A stretch of 64,000 nt of DNA, from positions 6,968,244-7,032,243 of the forward strand of contig RPFO01000080.1 of NCBI GenBank assembly GCA_009746045.1. The letters are read 5' to 3'. Below the pieces are notes generated by a model. It was given only the letters and a program-made list of their open reading frames with translations. It had not been told where the DNA came from and did not search any database. How positions within the stretch are numbered: position 1 is the stretch's first letter; each line of letters opens with the position of its first letter. A program made the position numbers and the translations under genes. This DNA is from Mesostigma viride. Lineage: Eukaryota > Streptophyta > Mesostigmatophyceae > Mesostigmatales > Mesostigmataceae. Below, in pieces: positions 1 to 52,452 of the stretch.

Positions 1-1045
1 TGGGGAGGGCGGCAGGCGCCCTGTACCCTCTCGGCGCTCCGGCGAGCAGGCCCCTTCTGCCCTTGGCGAGAAGGGAGAGGTGGGAAGCCGCGGTAAACCG
101 TGGGACTTCATGCGCACTTATAAAAACTGTTTAAAAAATGCTACAGGGCCTGCAAACCTGGAAAAAATTGTTTCCCCTCGCGGGGGGCGCTGGAAAACCT
201 CCGCTGCGCCCGCCCAAAGGCGGCGGGCTCCGCTTTGCCTTTGCTGTTTTCCAGCGCTCCCCGCGAGGGGGTGTGCGCATGGAACCCGGCAGTGAGGTCG
301 GGGGTTGTTTTAAGAAAATGCATTATACACCATAATAAAGCTCGACTCGGCTGCGGCTGCGTCAAGGCTCGTGACACCATGGCGATGGTGAGCCTTGGCG
401 CTAGGAGGTCCGCAGTCATCATTATCATCACGATGGGGGGGATTTAGAGCCGGTGGCAGTGGCTCTACCCTCGGGGAATCCCAGCGGCTTTGCCGGTGGG
501 CTGGTGCTGGTGGTTGGGTGAGCTGGAGACGTTCCCAGGTGGCACAAGTCCTAAAGTGGCAGCACTGGGATGCGCCCCTCTAATAAGGGGAACGCGTGTG
601 GCTCCGCCCTGCGTCCACCGGGAAACCGTAGCGGCCACACGGGGACGGTAGGGGGGGCATCATCATGTCAACAAGAGCCCAGCATTCCAAGTGGCTGCGT
701 TCCTACCACCGGGGCTGGAAACGGCCTGGGTGGCCAGAGATGGAGATGTGGGACAAGATTGACCAAGGGGGAATGTGCTGGGCCCCAGCATGGTGAACTG
801 GCCTAACTTGACAATGACTTGTACGATGATTTTGAGGGTGTGGCTAGGCTCAACTCTTAAAGCCTGCACGCACTTATTGTAATAAACTTGTTTCTCTGGT
901 AGGAAGGCACTCCAATGGACCTTAGCTTCAGCACCTATACGGTTAAAGTATATTCACCTCTCTATCATAAGCACAGAACAAACAGCATCACAGTAATATA
1001 TATAGCAGGATAGACAGCACCAGCTGAGACAGGGTATCTGCGCAC
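1..1045. other. Left-edge segment, mostly unassigned
   Basis: No exon is recognised here. The segment lies downstream of the last visible PIG-M exon (minus strand), so it should be intron of that gene. I looked for the conserved PIG-M block that follows the FVNE exon end (a YHLTR-like motif) on the minus strand and did not find it. The only clear structure is the hairpin at 174-270. Confidence 0.5.
174..270. repeat. Foldback (inverted repeat) element
   Basis: Two 25-nt arms, 174-198 and 246-270, are reverse complements with one mismatch. They are separated by a GC-rich 47-nt loop that is itself partly self-complementary. The arms carry CGCTGGAAAAC and GTTTTCCAGCG. It could be a small foldback/MITE remnant or an RNA hairpin; no target duplication was identified. 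Confidence 0.6.
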
Positions 1046-12145
<11,100 letters not shown>

Positions 12146-12864
12146 GGAGAGATAACCAATTATGTCTTGTCACGTCGCCCCCCAATGTTGCCGGGAGACT
12201 GCCATTTTCTCCCATGCCCGCAATGGCCAGGAGACTGCCATTTGCATCCCCCAAACATCCCCGCTAGCAGCGGGCTTACGTAATTACCATCCGTATCATG
12301 ACAGAGTCGGGGATTTCAGATTTTTATCTACAAGGCGTTGCCTGCATTCAAGAAAACCCGTCGGCAATCGCAGAGTGCAGCCATATTCTGCAGATCATCG
12401 TGCTCGGCAGATGCAACCACCATCCCGCTGGTATGCTAAAATCCGGCGACGGGCACCGACATCTAGTTGGATAAAAAGCTGGCGATGGATAATAAACCCT
12501 AAACCCTAAACCAAAGAGGCCAAGACACGAGAAACAAATTAATATGAAATACGTAAGACGTGTTACTTACTTAATAAGACTCTTCGTTCGGTCTTTGTCA
12601 ACTTTCAATTCAACGCGGCATATCTTCTACTGGCGTCTGCACGAAGACGTAAGCCTTAATTCTGACATTTGGCGCGGCGACGCAAGTATGCCAGTGGTTG
12701 GAAATTTGGTGCCTAGCTCGCCGAAGGTCAAAAGTCAAAACAAGAAAGGAGACAAAGCGGATATGGCGTCCAAGGTCCGTGGAAATGCCGTGGCCATTGC
12801 CGTGACTTCGATGGACTGGATAACAATTTGAGTCACTCTGTGATTAAACGATATCTGCTTCAAA
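12146..12864. promoter_or_regulatory. Divergent promoter between PIG-M and KDM5 with telobox repeats
   Basis: 719 bp separate the two start codons, so both promoters and 5' UTRs must lie here. At 12494-12512 there are two and a half AAACCCT units (plant telobox AAACCCTAA), a motif commonly found near transcription starts of plant housekeeping genes. A 14-nt motif GGGAGACTGCCATTT-like is directly repeated at about 12189 and 12228. No TATA box is convincing. Confidence 0.6.
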
Positions 12865-44499
<31,635 letters not shown>

Positions 44500-44940
44500 C
44501 GGGTGGAGGACTCGCCAAGCAGCCATTTGCGCTGGCAAGCTGCTCCTGCACATGTTTGCGATGTGGCTGCCAGGATTTCATAGGCGCGTGCTACATGAAA
44601 CACACGGCAGAGCACGTCGTGAGGCACATCCTGACGCTTTCTTTCCTCACTGATTCTGCCTTTATTTCCGGCAGCACAGCCTACAAGATATCTCCATTTG
44701 TATGTCATGTGCAAGAAACTTGTACAAAGAGCCCGTAGAAACCAGCCCGTATATTCTGATTATATTGACCAGCCCGTATAGTACATAGGGCCCGTAGAGC
44801 CCGTGGTTGTCTCCTTGATAGAGCCCGTAGAAACCAGTAGAAGCTGTGTACAGAACCTATGTGACCTAAATGTTTTTTGTTCCTTTCCGCCAGCACGCCC
44901 GTGTTGGGTTGGTGATCCTTGGCTTTTGCATACCTGTTGA
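44500..44940. other. KDM5 3' flank with AGCCCGTA repeats and one short-element insertion
   Basis: Downstream of the KDM5 stop the sequence AGAGCCCGTAGAAACCAG occurs at 44728 and 44820, with more CAGCCCGTA copies between. A 14-nt GGTTGTCTCCTTGA insert (44805-44818) sits between two TAGAGCCCGT copies (44795-44804 and 44819-44828). No clear poly(A) signal was found close to the stop. Confidence 0.6.
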
Positions 44941-45090
44941 TTCACTACTTAATTAATCAATGAAACACGTAACTGTGTCACGTGAGCATAAGTCCTCAGG
45001 AAAATGAACATGGTATGGGATGGATGATGTAGCTATTTAGGTCCGAGTTATACAGGGTTGCGGGCACCATGGCCCGAATCGCTATGTATA
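44940..45090. repeat. Dispersed repeat related to 60000-60050 and 60700-60785
   Basis: Contains AACACGTAACTGTGTCACGTGAG...AGTCCTCAG (compare 60008-60047) followed by GGGATGGATG...GGCACCATGGCCCGAAT (compare 60711-60775). In the second locus the two parts are about 650 bp apart, so one locus has a deletion or the other an insertion. The TTAATTAAT tract at its start resembles a retroelement tail. Confidence 0.65.
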
Positions 45091-45590
45091 CCTACCTATA
45101 TACAAAGTTTTCACGTTTGTTGCTTTCTGATCTTACTACAATATAGTATTGTGGAATGCGAGTGAGCAGCAATTGATGGTGAACGGTGGAAGCATGCATG
45201 GAATTTTCAGTACTATCTAGAGGATTTGCTCTAAGCGCATTGTCGATGATCGGCGCGTTTACAATCACCAGCCTCCTTGCCATGTTGATGCATGCGCAAG
45301 ATGAATAAAGTCATACTGGCTGCCCATGCTAGTTCATAAGCTTTTGACTTTTTAATCACGTACCGACTCGCACGAGACCGAATTCAATTCAATTCAATAT
45401 TCTGACTCGCACATGCACGACCGATCGAAACTTAAGCTCGCACGCAACCGAAGTTAGCTGCTTCGAGTCCGCACCGACTCATTGAAAAAGAATCACTTAT
45501 ATACTCGACTTCTCCCTCAAATCTCATCGACCGGGTTTCGAAACAACCCACAAACGCCGTAGATGCAGATCCAACGGTGCAAACAATGTC

Positions 45591-45803
45591 ATGACCGACG
45601 CGGCGCCCAATCGCCTTCGCCCCTTTGTTACGAGCCATTTTACGACGTCGCGCCGTGTCGCGTACCCGCGCCCTTTTCCATGTAACGCGAGATGCGAAAT
45701 CAGCTTCCCTGACCGGGAATTCCATCAAATACCATCGTGCAGTACCATTGCACTAGCTGCCATTCCAATTACAGATATCGCTGGGGGTATACCTCTTATT
45801 TAA
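45591..45803 (+). CDS. Short unassigned ORF, possible first exon
   Basis: ATG at 45591 opens 70 codons, Arg/Ser-rich at the N-terminus (RLRPFVTSHFTTSRR) with no recognised domain. A GGGG|GTATAC at 45786/45787 could be a donor toward the exons at 46.3 kb. Could equally be chance. Confidence 0.15.
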   Translation: MTDAAPNRLRPFVTSHFTTSRRVAYPRPFPCNARCEISFPDREFHQIPSCSTIALAAIPITDIAGGIPLI

Positions 45804-45891
45804 TTTCACCATGCCTTTTTCCAACTCAGAATTCAATTCAACTCGGAGCCATTATCTCACCCACATGTAGGCTGCGTCATGCCGGCCCATC

Positions 45892-45998
45892 ATCAAGGAG
45901 ACAACCAGCGCAGGCCAGAAATCCTTCATCAAAAAGTGCGGTGATTTGCCCGATAAGATAAATAATAATTTCTGGCCTGCGCTGGTTGTCTCCTTGAT
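45892..45998. mobile_element. Hairpin version of the short element (perfect 31-bp inverted repeats)
   Basis: Arms 45892-45922 and 45968-45998 are perfect inverted repeats, each 31 bp, starting ATCAAGGAGACAACCAGCGC and continuing AGGCCAGAAAT. They flank a 45-nt centre. The outer half is the same GGTTGTCTCCTTGAT sequence found as solo insertions across the window. Folds into a near-perfect hairpin. MITE-like. Confidence 0.88.
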
Positions 45999-46323
45999 AA
46001 GGCGCGCATTTGCATGCAATCCCAAAAACTGGCACTGGCAAGGCGCTGGCCACGCGATTGGTGCTATCTCTCTTGGCCTGGTGCACTCTCTGAGGCTTTC
46101 ATTTACTTCATAAGATAATTCATGCCTCCCGCCAGGCGTACGTGATCAAAAAATGATGGCCTAATGCTTTCCAGCCCGCACACTCCCCACAACGAGCATC
46201 AATGACTCCATGAGCTGCTCGTTCATGTGCCTTGAGAATGGGAGGTTTTCCTGGGGATGCGCACGAGGGTGTCCACGTTGGCACAAGCACAGCAGGTTGG
46301 ACTACGTGCACCGATCAGAACAG

Positions 46324-46752
46324 GTAAAAAATTAGTATATCAGGTTTGGTTAGAGTCAAGACAAGCGGTACTAGTTATCAATGAGACTGCAAGCCATCAG
46401 GATCTATTGGCAGGATTGCATTTCCAAGCATGGAAACTCGTTGATCGAACCATGGCCACCGCCTGCAATCAAGCAACGCAGCTGCCTGAAGGTAAGTAGC
46501 TTGGGGCTCTAATTCCACAGAGGTAGTCGCATGTTGTGTCCACCCCCACCCCACCCCACCCTGCATATCCTGTTCCCCCTCCGCGCCGCCAACAACCCCC
46601 ACCCCCCCCCTTGCGTGTTCTCCCCTCCGCCTCCCCCCCCCGACGTTGTGTCCCCCCCCCGCGCCCCCCTCCCCTCCCGGGCCACACACACTCACGCAGA
46701 CATGGAAAAAGTCCCTAAGAAAAACACGTTTAAAAAGACCCCCATTACATAG
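46324..46752 (+). CDS. Possible terminal exons of a RUS (DUF647)-like gene, fragmentary
   Basis: An open segment reads TGKKLVYQVWLESRQAVLV, then TASHQDLLAGLHFQAWKLVD, and ends at a textbook donor GAAG|GTAAGT (46491/46492). It resembles the C-terminal block of the complete RUS protein encoded at 49240 (TDILLHPSATGSDVVKGWLL), in spacing and hydrophobic pattern only. A possible last exon 46700-46752 keeps phase and ends in TAG eleven bases before the stop of the convergent gene on the other strand. No N-terminal DUF647 exons were found upstream. Either a decayed duplicate or an unrelated small gene. Confidence 0.3.
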
Positions 46753-46762
46753 ACAACATCTG

Positions 46763-48267
46763 CTAAACCAACCGCCAGAAGGCATCACAATCTGCGATTT
46801 GACTCACAATGTCAGGAATGGTCGTGGTTGCCCCTCTCCTGGGCTGGCCCTGGCTGCTATTCTCACCACCTCCACCGCCACGGTTCCGAGCGCTCACTTC
46901 CTCCAGCTTCCTCCGGAGCTCGTCCCTGGGCTCCCTGGCTGCCCCCTCCCTCTCCCCCGATGATGTCAGCGACTCCATCAGCCTCGTCGCCTCCTCCTCG
47001 GTGGCTTGGCCGCCGTCCAGCGTCACCGAGGTAATTTGCCCGCTGTCTGACGCGGCCGAGGCCGCTTTCCTGCTGCTATGTGCGATGAAGGTGGCTCGCC
47101 TGCTGTCAGATGTCACAGTGGTGACTTGGCTGCTGTCTGAGGCCATCAAACCGCTTCCATTGGCTTGGCTGCCATTTGTCACTGACAAGGCAGAGCCACC
47201 ACTGGAGTCTGTGGCAGAGCCTGGGGCAACGGTGGCTGACGCGGGAAGCGACTCCTGGTTTTCCATGGATGAAGAGTCCATCACTAGCTGCTGACCATCG
47301 TCACCCGCCACCCGCTTGTGCTGGCCGGCGGCACTGTTTCCCTCATTACGTCGCGGCAGTGGTGGGGCATCTGCTGGGACGGCTGGCGGCAATGACAGGC
47401 AGGTCTCGGTATGGTTGCCTTGTTCAGGCATATTCAGGGGGCTCCCTGGAGTTATCGGTGGCAGCTGCACTGAATGAGTCAGTGTGTCGAATTGACCCAT
47501 GGTTGGCGGCTGCATGGTGTTCAGAAGGCTGTCCAGGCGAGCTGGGTTACCATGCTCCGACGCCAGCGAGAGGAGGAAGGCGTCCTCCAGCTGGCGCTGT
47601 TTGGCCTCTTCTTCTTCCATCTGCAACCAGGTGCGAGGGCGCGCCGCATCCAGCAAAGAGCCAGACCGAATAATGTTTAATTACGAGATACTTAACATTC
47701 TCACTGGCAGAAATTAGGGCCCTTGGGTAGCCATTGCCACCGAGCAAAGGAGAGCATCCCTGCAAGTCGTTGTTGGATATCGCTCACCTTACGCTGGATA
47801 TGCTCGTTGCCCAACTTGAAATGGAAGGGCGGCTTCAGAAACATAGGCGGCGGCCCTCCGTCGCTGCGCTGCTGCCAGCTGGAACCGGTCGGATCAACGT
47901 CACGCGAGCAAGCTGCAAAGCTCGAGTCCGTCTCAGGCTCCCTAGCACTGCATTCGTGGTGGTCTGTCTCCAATCCTTTACTCCCATGGCCAAAGCCATG
48001 TATCAGAGACCTGAGGCCAGCGCTAAATGCCTCCTTGCTCAATGTCGGATAGCTGTTCATGTTTCCCAGACCAGCGATAAGCGTACCTGAAGGTGCGCCA
48101 TTGCTCATTTGGTATAGCCGTGATCTGTCTCCCTGCACTGGCCCCGGCGCGTTTCCCGTCGTCCTCCAGTCCTCATCTAACGCGTAGCTGAATTCCCCGT
48201 CGCTGTCGTTGCCATGTTCATCGCACACGCGAGCGGAAGCGTAGGCATCCTCGTCGTAAGGAGCCAT
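46763..48267 (-). CDS. Unidentified two-exon gene, ~445 aa, mostly disordered
   Basis: Exon 1 48267-47788 (160 codons), intron 47787-47621 (167 nt, AAG|GTGAGC to TTGCAG), exon 2 47620-46763 (285 codons plus TAG). Phases agree. I do not recognise the family. The N-terminus is acidic (MAPYDEDAYAS, DGEFSYALDEDW). The most structured part spans the junction: PMFLKPPFHFKLGNEHIQRK then MEEEEAKQRQLEDAFLLSLA, a predicted helix. A Ser/Thr/Ala-rich middle follows, then an Arg/Glu helix (EEEATRLMESL, DELRRKLEEVSARN) and a short C-terminal SQIADCDAFWRLV. A TGTAA motif, the chlorophyte-type poly(A) signal, lies about 14 nt past the stop. Divergent from the RUS gene at 49240. Confidence is for existence, not function. 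Confidence 0.62.
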
Positions 48268-49239
48268 CGGTACCGAATGTGTCGTACGGGCAGCCTTTTT
48301 TTTTGTTTCCTGTTTTTATCACGGACGAAATGTACGACGTTTCGATATTGGGGCGTGCCTTACTAATTATTTCCACCCATTGAAACTCTCAAGTTTCACG
48401 TGCAATTTCGTCGAAGTCATTTTTTTGCCCGGACGAGGTGGTAGGTAATTGGGAGGTAATCCAGGGGTAATCAGGAGTTTGGACTCTGCACTTAGGTGAG
48501 TTAGGACTGTTAGGTCCCCTACCGTAACCGCCTAACTGGCCAACCCCCGGCTACCTAGTACTAGTAGTTAGTACAGTATATAGTGTATAGGTGCTTTTCA
48601 CTGGCCGCCTAATCGCCTATCGCGATTCCAATTCAACGCCGTCTGCCCAGGTCCCACTAGTGCCCACTCCCCAAATTAATGCCCCGCACAAGAAAAGTTT
48701 AAGTTTGCCAAATGACACGCAAACCAGGTGCAAACTACATTTTAAAATGGGCTCCGCCGGATAAAGGTCGTTATTAAGATGGTCGTTATATAGTGCAAAC
48801 ATGCAAACATTTGGTATTTCTTGTACTTTTCGTGTGCTGTTGTAGGCCGTCACAGCGCCCAAGAGGCCAATGACGCCGGCAGCACCAATGTGTACCCAAC
48901 GGCAAAATAATGCAAGCTTGACGTAAAGTGCAGTGGATATGCCTGATGTTTGTGCTGCGCTGGTTTATCACCAATCATCGAAGTGACTACTTAGTCCATA
49001 ACAAGGGGAAATTTACCGCGGCCTGCATGGGGAATATCTCGTATGCAAGTTAAATTCCGACAGAGCCATTCAATACAGTCATGTTGTCCTGCCATATTTG
49101 CTGGCAATGCAGCCTGCCATGTTTTCCTTGACTGGTGCGCACGCACCATGGCTTGACGTGCCCTGTACGTTCAATTTGACAAGTAAGCCGGCAAATTTTC
49201 ACCTGATGAGCTAAAAAGGATGCTTGAAATTTTATCAAG
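48268..49239. promoter_or_regulatory. Intergenic region between two divergent genes
   Basis: 972 bp between the start codons of the unidentified gene and RUS. Both promoters should be here. No ORF with family resemblance, no repeat array and no convincing TATA box seen; TAGTACTAGTAGTTAGTAC at 48556 is a short palindromic stretch. Confidence 0.45.
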
Positions 49240-50718
49240 ATGCCTTTGAGGAAACGAACGCAAGCGGTAAAGCAGGTGCCACCTGTCGAGAAACCCGTGG
49301 CATGGGTCGAGAAACGAGCGGGGCTGGTGCAAGTATGCGAGGCCACCGGGGACATCGGCCCGCTCAAAATTGTCGTCAAGCATGACGGGCGGAGCCTGCA
49401 GCAGCGCATACTCGACAGCCTGAACGACACCTTCCTCCCCGCGGGCTACCCGGACACGGTCGCCGACGGCTACACCCGCTACTCCGGTTGGCGCGCATGC
49501 CAGCACGTGGCCGCCGCGTGCGCCGGCTGCCTGTGCACCCAGGCGCTGCTCACCGCGGCCGGGCTGAGCACGGCGGCGCCGCAGGTCGTGCTTGTGAGCT
49601 GGGTGCTCAAGGATGGGATGGAGCACGTGGGCAAGATCGTGGGCAGCGTGCTCGGCCCGCGGCTCGACTCCGACCCGAAGGGCTTCCGCATGCTGGGCGA
49701 CGCCATGTACGACGTCGGCGCCGTGCTTGACGTCATGACCCCCTTCGCGCCCAACCAATTCCTGGCCATCGCGGGCGGCGCCAACTTCTTCAAAGGCCTC
49801 GGCGTCGTTGTGGGCCGCGCCGCGCGCATGCCCATGTATAAATCTTTCGCCCGCGCACACAACATCGCCGACATCGCCGCCAAGGGGGAGGCCCTCTCCG
49901 TCGCTTCCAACGTGGCAGGCCTGGGGCTCGGCCTCATCTTCTCGCGGTACCTGCTGCCGACGCCGCTCGCCCGTGCCATCGCCGTCCCTGCACTCTCCTT
50001 GATCCACCTCCGCTGCCTCGCGAACGAGCTCCACGCGGTCCCCCTAAACACACTCAACTTCCGAAACCTGCCCATCCTGGTCTCCCACTTCCGGACCACG
50101 GGAGAGGTGCTTTCCCCGGCCGAGGTCCGCCAAAGGGAAAGCCTCCCGCTGCCGCTACTCCAACTCTTGGGCCCGGGGGGAGCGACCGCCCCCACCCCCG
50201 GTCCCCAGGGGGGCAGGATAAGGAGTGCGGCGAGGCTACGGGACGTCGTGTCCTCGCCAGCAGAACTCGAGCAGCTGCTGCGGCGTTCGAAAGGGGACCG
50301 TTTCCTGTGCAGCCCCAGCAATGGGGCCAAGCGGTACACCGACATCCTGCTGCACCCAAGCGCCACAGGGAGCGATGTCGTCAAGGGCTGGCTGCTCGCC
50401 TCATGCCTCGAGTCACATGCCTCTGAAGATAAGGCAGCCTCCAAGCTTCCCGATAATAGCGCGCGTGACAAGGTAAGGGCCAAGCTGCAGTTTGCACCGC
50501 CATCTGCGACCCGGACAGGCGCAAGCCGGGCTAGCGCATTGGGCCATCGCACGAGTCGGGATGGACTAGAGGAGGGCGACGAGGCGTACTTGCGCGGGTA
50601 TCGTCAGATGGAGCAGATGCACCCGGTGCTGATCCAGGGGCTCGTGCGCAAGGGGTGGGATGTGTCCACGTTCCACACCAACTCGCGCACGCGGCTCGTG
50701 TGGCCGCTGGTCGAGTGA
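49240..50718 (+). CDS. RUS: ROOT UVB SENSITIVE family protein (DUF647)
   Basis: Intronless, 492 aa. RUS proteins are integral-membrane, plastid-linked or cytoplasmic factors needed for UV-B signalling, auxin transport and vitamin B6-related homeostasis in plants; biochemical activity is not settled (family knowledge). The DUF647 region spans about residues 64-300: LNDTFLPAGYPDTVADGYTR, VLKDGMEHVGKIVGSVL, DAMYDVGAVLDVMTPF, then NIADIAAKGEALSVASNVAG and LGLGLIFSRYL, all characteristic. Several hydrophobic helices lie at ~88-130 and ~155-270. The C-terminal RUS domain ends with GWDVSTFHTNSRTRLVWPLV. A Pro/Gly-rich insert sits near 305-330. The start is the first ATG, giving a basic N-terminus (MPLRKRTQAVKQ); whether it is a transit peptide is unclear. 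Which RUS1-6 subgroup it belongs to I cannot say. Confidence 0.92.
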   Translation: MPLRKRTQAVKQVPPVEKPVAWVEKRAGLVQVCEATGDIGPLKIVVKHDGRSLQQRILDSLNDTFLPAGYPDTVADGYTRYSGWRACQHVAAACAGCLCTQALLTAAGLSTAAPQVVLVSWVLKDGMEHVGKIVGSVLGPRLDSDPKGFRMLGDAMYDVGAVLDVMTPFAPNQFLAIAGGANFFKGLGVVVGRAARMPMYKSFARAHNIADIAAKGEALSVASNVAGLGLGLIFSRYLLPTPLARAIAVPALSLIHLRCLANELHAVPLNTLNFRNLPILVSHFRTTGEVLSPAEVRQRESLPLPLLQLLGPGGATAPTPGPQGGRIRSAARLRDVVSSPAELEQLLRRSKGDRFLCSPSNGAKRYTDILLHPSATGSDVVKGWLLASCLESHASEDKAASKLPDNSARDKVRAKLQFAPPSATRTGASRASALGHRTSRDGLEEGDEAYLRGYRQMEQMHPVLIQGLVRKGWDVSTFHTNSRTRLVWPLVE

Positions 50719-50736
50719 AACTAGGAAAATATCACG

Positions 50737-50742
50737 AATAAA
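50737..50742 (+). terminator. AATAAA candidate poly(A) signal of the RUS gene
   Basis: AATAAA lies 19 nt after the RUS stop codon in an A-rich stretch. Position and motif fit a cleavage signal, although green algae often use TGTAA instead. Confidence 0.4.
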
Positions 50743-51009
50743 AATGCAAATACACATTGCGACAAGTAGACTGGGAACCGGATGATCCGCATGCGTGTCC
50801 GCTGGTTGAGCAAAGATGAAAGCGATCAGAATCGGGAAGACAACAAATTTAATTGGACTGGAAACAATTTTGGCGCGCCTAGGTAGGGGAGGGATGCTGC
50901 CTGACAGCATGACAGTGTGCCTGAGAGTGTTTACTGCCCCATGTGAGGGTTTTTGAAATGCTGGCAAATGAGTAGTAACTGCTGTGCCACCGTGGATCAT
51001 GTGTGTTTC

Positions 51010-51075
51010 ACTCTCTTTGGGATGGCACTTATCAAGGAGACAACCAGCGCACATGTACTCTCTTTGGGATGGCAC
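51010..51075 (-). mobile_element. Short inserted element with 19-bp target duplication
   Basis: A 28-nt insert (51029-51056) containing ATCAAGGAGACAACCAGCGC is bracketed by identical 19-bp copies ACTCTCTTTGGGATGGCAC at 51010-51028 and 51057-51075. Confidence 0.85.
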
Positions 51076-51322
51076 ATATATTTTGGTGCTTGATGTATTT
51101 CGGTGCTTGATATATTTCAGTGCTTTTTCTGGGGTTGAATTTTAGCCCCTTTGTATCACCATACATGAATGGGGCGCTACATGTGTCTCATGTTGAAGGG
51201 TCACCCTGTCAAGCCTGGGGGGCCTTCCCGCTACAAAGCACTGCCGCTGTGGGGGTGCAGCTGCCACAGTGGCGGTGGGGCGAACAGCAAAGACACTTGC
51301 ATCACAAACGTGAAATTAAATT

Positions 51323-51349
51323 ATACTCTGGTTGTCTCCTTGATACTCT
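51323..51349 (+). mobile_element. Short inserted element with 7-bp target duplication
   Basis: A 13-nt insert GGTTGTCTCCTTG (51330-51342) is bracketed by ATACTCT on both sides. Confidence 0.7.
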
Positions 51350-51691
51350 TTTTGTGATAAATGCTAAAACTTAACTTGGTCGGGAGCAATTATCTACAGG
51401 GAAATCTTGCGAACTTTGTTGGATAATATATTTGAAGTGAGACAACTATGCCTGAATTTGCTAGATCGCTGAAAAATCAAAACATGCTTGAGAATTACTA
51501 TGCATGCATGCATGCTTGGGCGTGTGCATGCAATGGGCCGGCCCGGCATGCAGGGCTGGCATGCTGCGCATGCATGTACATTACAAAAAATTATATAATA
51601 ATATACATAACATTTGCAAGTACATAACATTTGCAAATTGCTTTTAAGCTAATGCTAACTCAGAAGTTAATGAGTAGCTAGCGTGCCATGC

Positions 51692-51732
51692 ATATCAAAT
51701 AGACAACCAGTATATCAAAGAGACACCCAGCA
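51692..51732 (-). repeat. Two diverged tandem copies of the short element
   Basis: ATATCAAATAGACAACCAGT is followed directly by ATATCAAAGAGACACCCAGC and then ATAT. Each unit begins at an ATAT that may be the duplicated target. Confidence 0.6.
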
Positions 51733-52220
51733 TATGACTGCATGGCGAATTAATGTGCATGCATATTTTAAAGATTCATACGAATTTTGCTGCCGGTATG
51801 CATCATGTTTACTGCTGCAACAGACGCAGAGCACATTATTGTGCGTACTTAAAATTGTCTCATTGATTTTTTTCTTTTCTTTTTTTTTTTGGGGGGGGGG
51901 CGGCTGCATGCATGCAAGGCCCTCGTGTCGCGGCCGTGCGCAACGAGTTGGATTGTCAGCCGGGCCAGTTTGCATTGGCGCCACGCCCGTATCATCTGGC
52001 TTTGCACTTGTGCACATCCGCCAAAGCCCAAAGGCCGAGGACTTCCTAAAGCACTTCTCACGTTGTGTTGTGACACGGAAGGATGTGCACAACTTTCACA
52101 GTTGCTAGTTCAGCAACGTGGCCTAGGGTGAGGTTACTGTTTTTTACTCGCCACATTTTGATAGGTAGAGCATGGCAACGGCACCGTGTATGCAGGGACC
52201 TATTGCTCACGTGGCCTTGA
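51733..52220. other. Intergenic, nothing recognised
   Basis: Unique sequence with a T-run/G-run at 51871-51901. No gene, RNA or element ends were recognised on either strand. Confidence 0.4.
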
Positions 52221-52224
52221 ACTG

Positions 52225-52400
52225 GACCGGCGATATTAGGGTGCCCCAACCTAGGTGGCCTTGTCCAACTCCGTGCCCCAACCTAGGTGGCCTTGTCCCA
52301 GCTATGTTCCTAATTAATTAACCTAGGTGGCCTTGTCCAACTGCGTGCCCCAACCTAGGTGGCCTTGGACTCCCAGTCGCGGCGGCACATCAGGCACTGC
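52225..52400 (-). repeat. Echoes of the APC11 last exon end
   Basis: The sequence around the APC11 stop (TCAGGTGGCCTTGAACTCCC, plus strand 52453) is copied at 52355-52398 with the next ~35 bp of exon 3 (GGCGGCACATCAGGCACTGC). Shorter pieces, CCTAGGTGGCCTTGTCC, recur at about 52250, 52280 and 52322. Confidence 0.9.
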
Positions 52401-52452
52401 CGAGTTGCTTACACTGGCAGCCTGTCGGCCTAATGGCTGGTAGTGGCAACCC

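Noticed and set aside
47701-47710. Donor CCA|GTGAGA for the unidentified minus gene
   Set aside because: Leaves two bases that exon 2 (starting at a codon boundary) cannot use; AAG|GTGAGC at 47788 is in phase.
49479-50552. 357-aa ORF antisense to the RUS gene
   Set aside because: Shadow ORF; the sense frame has the DUF647 signature over its length.
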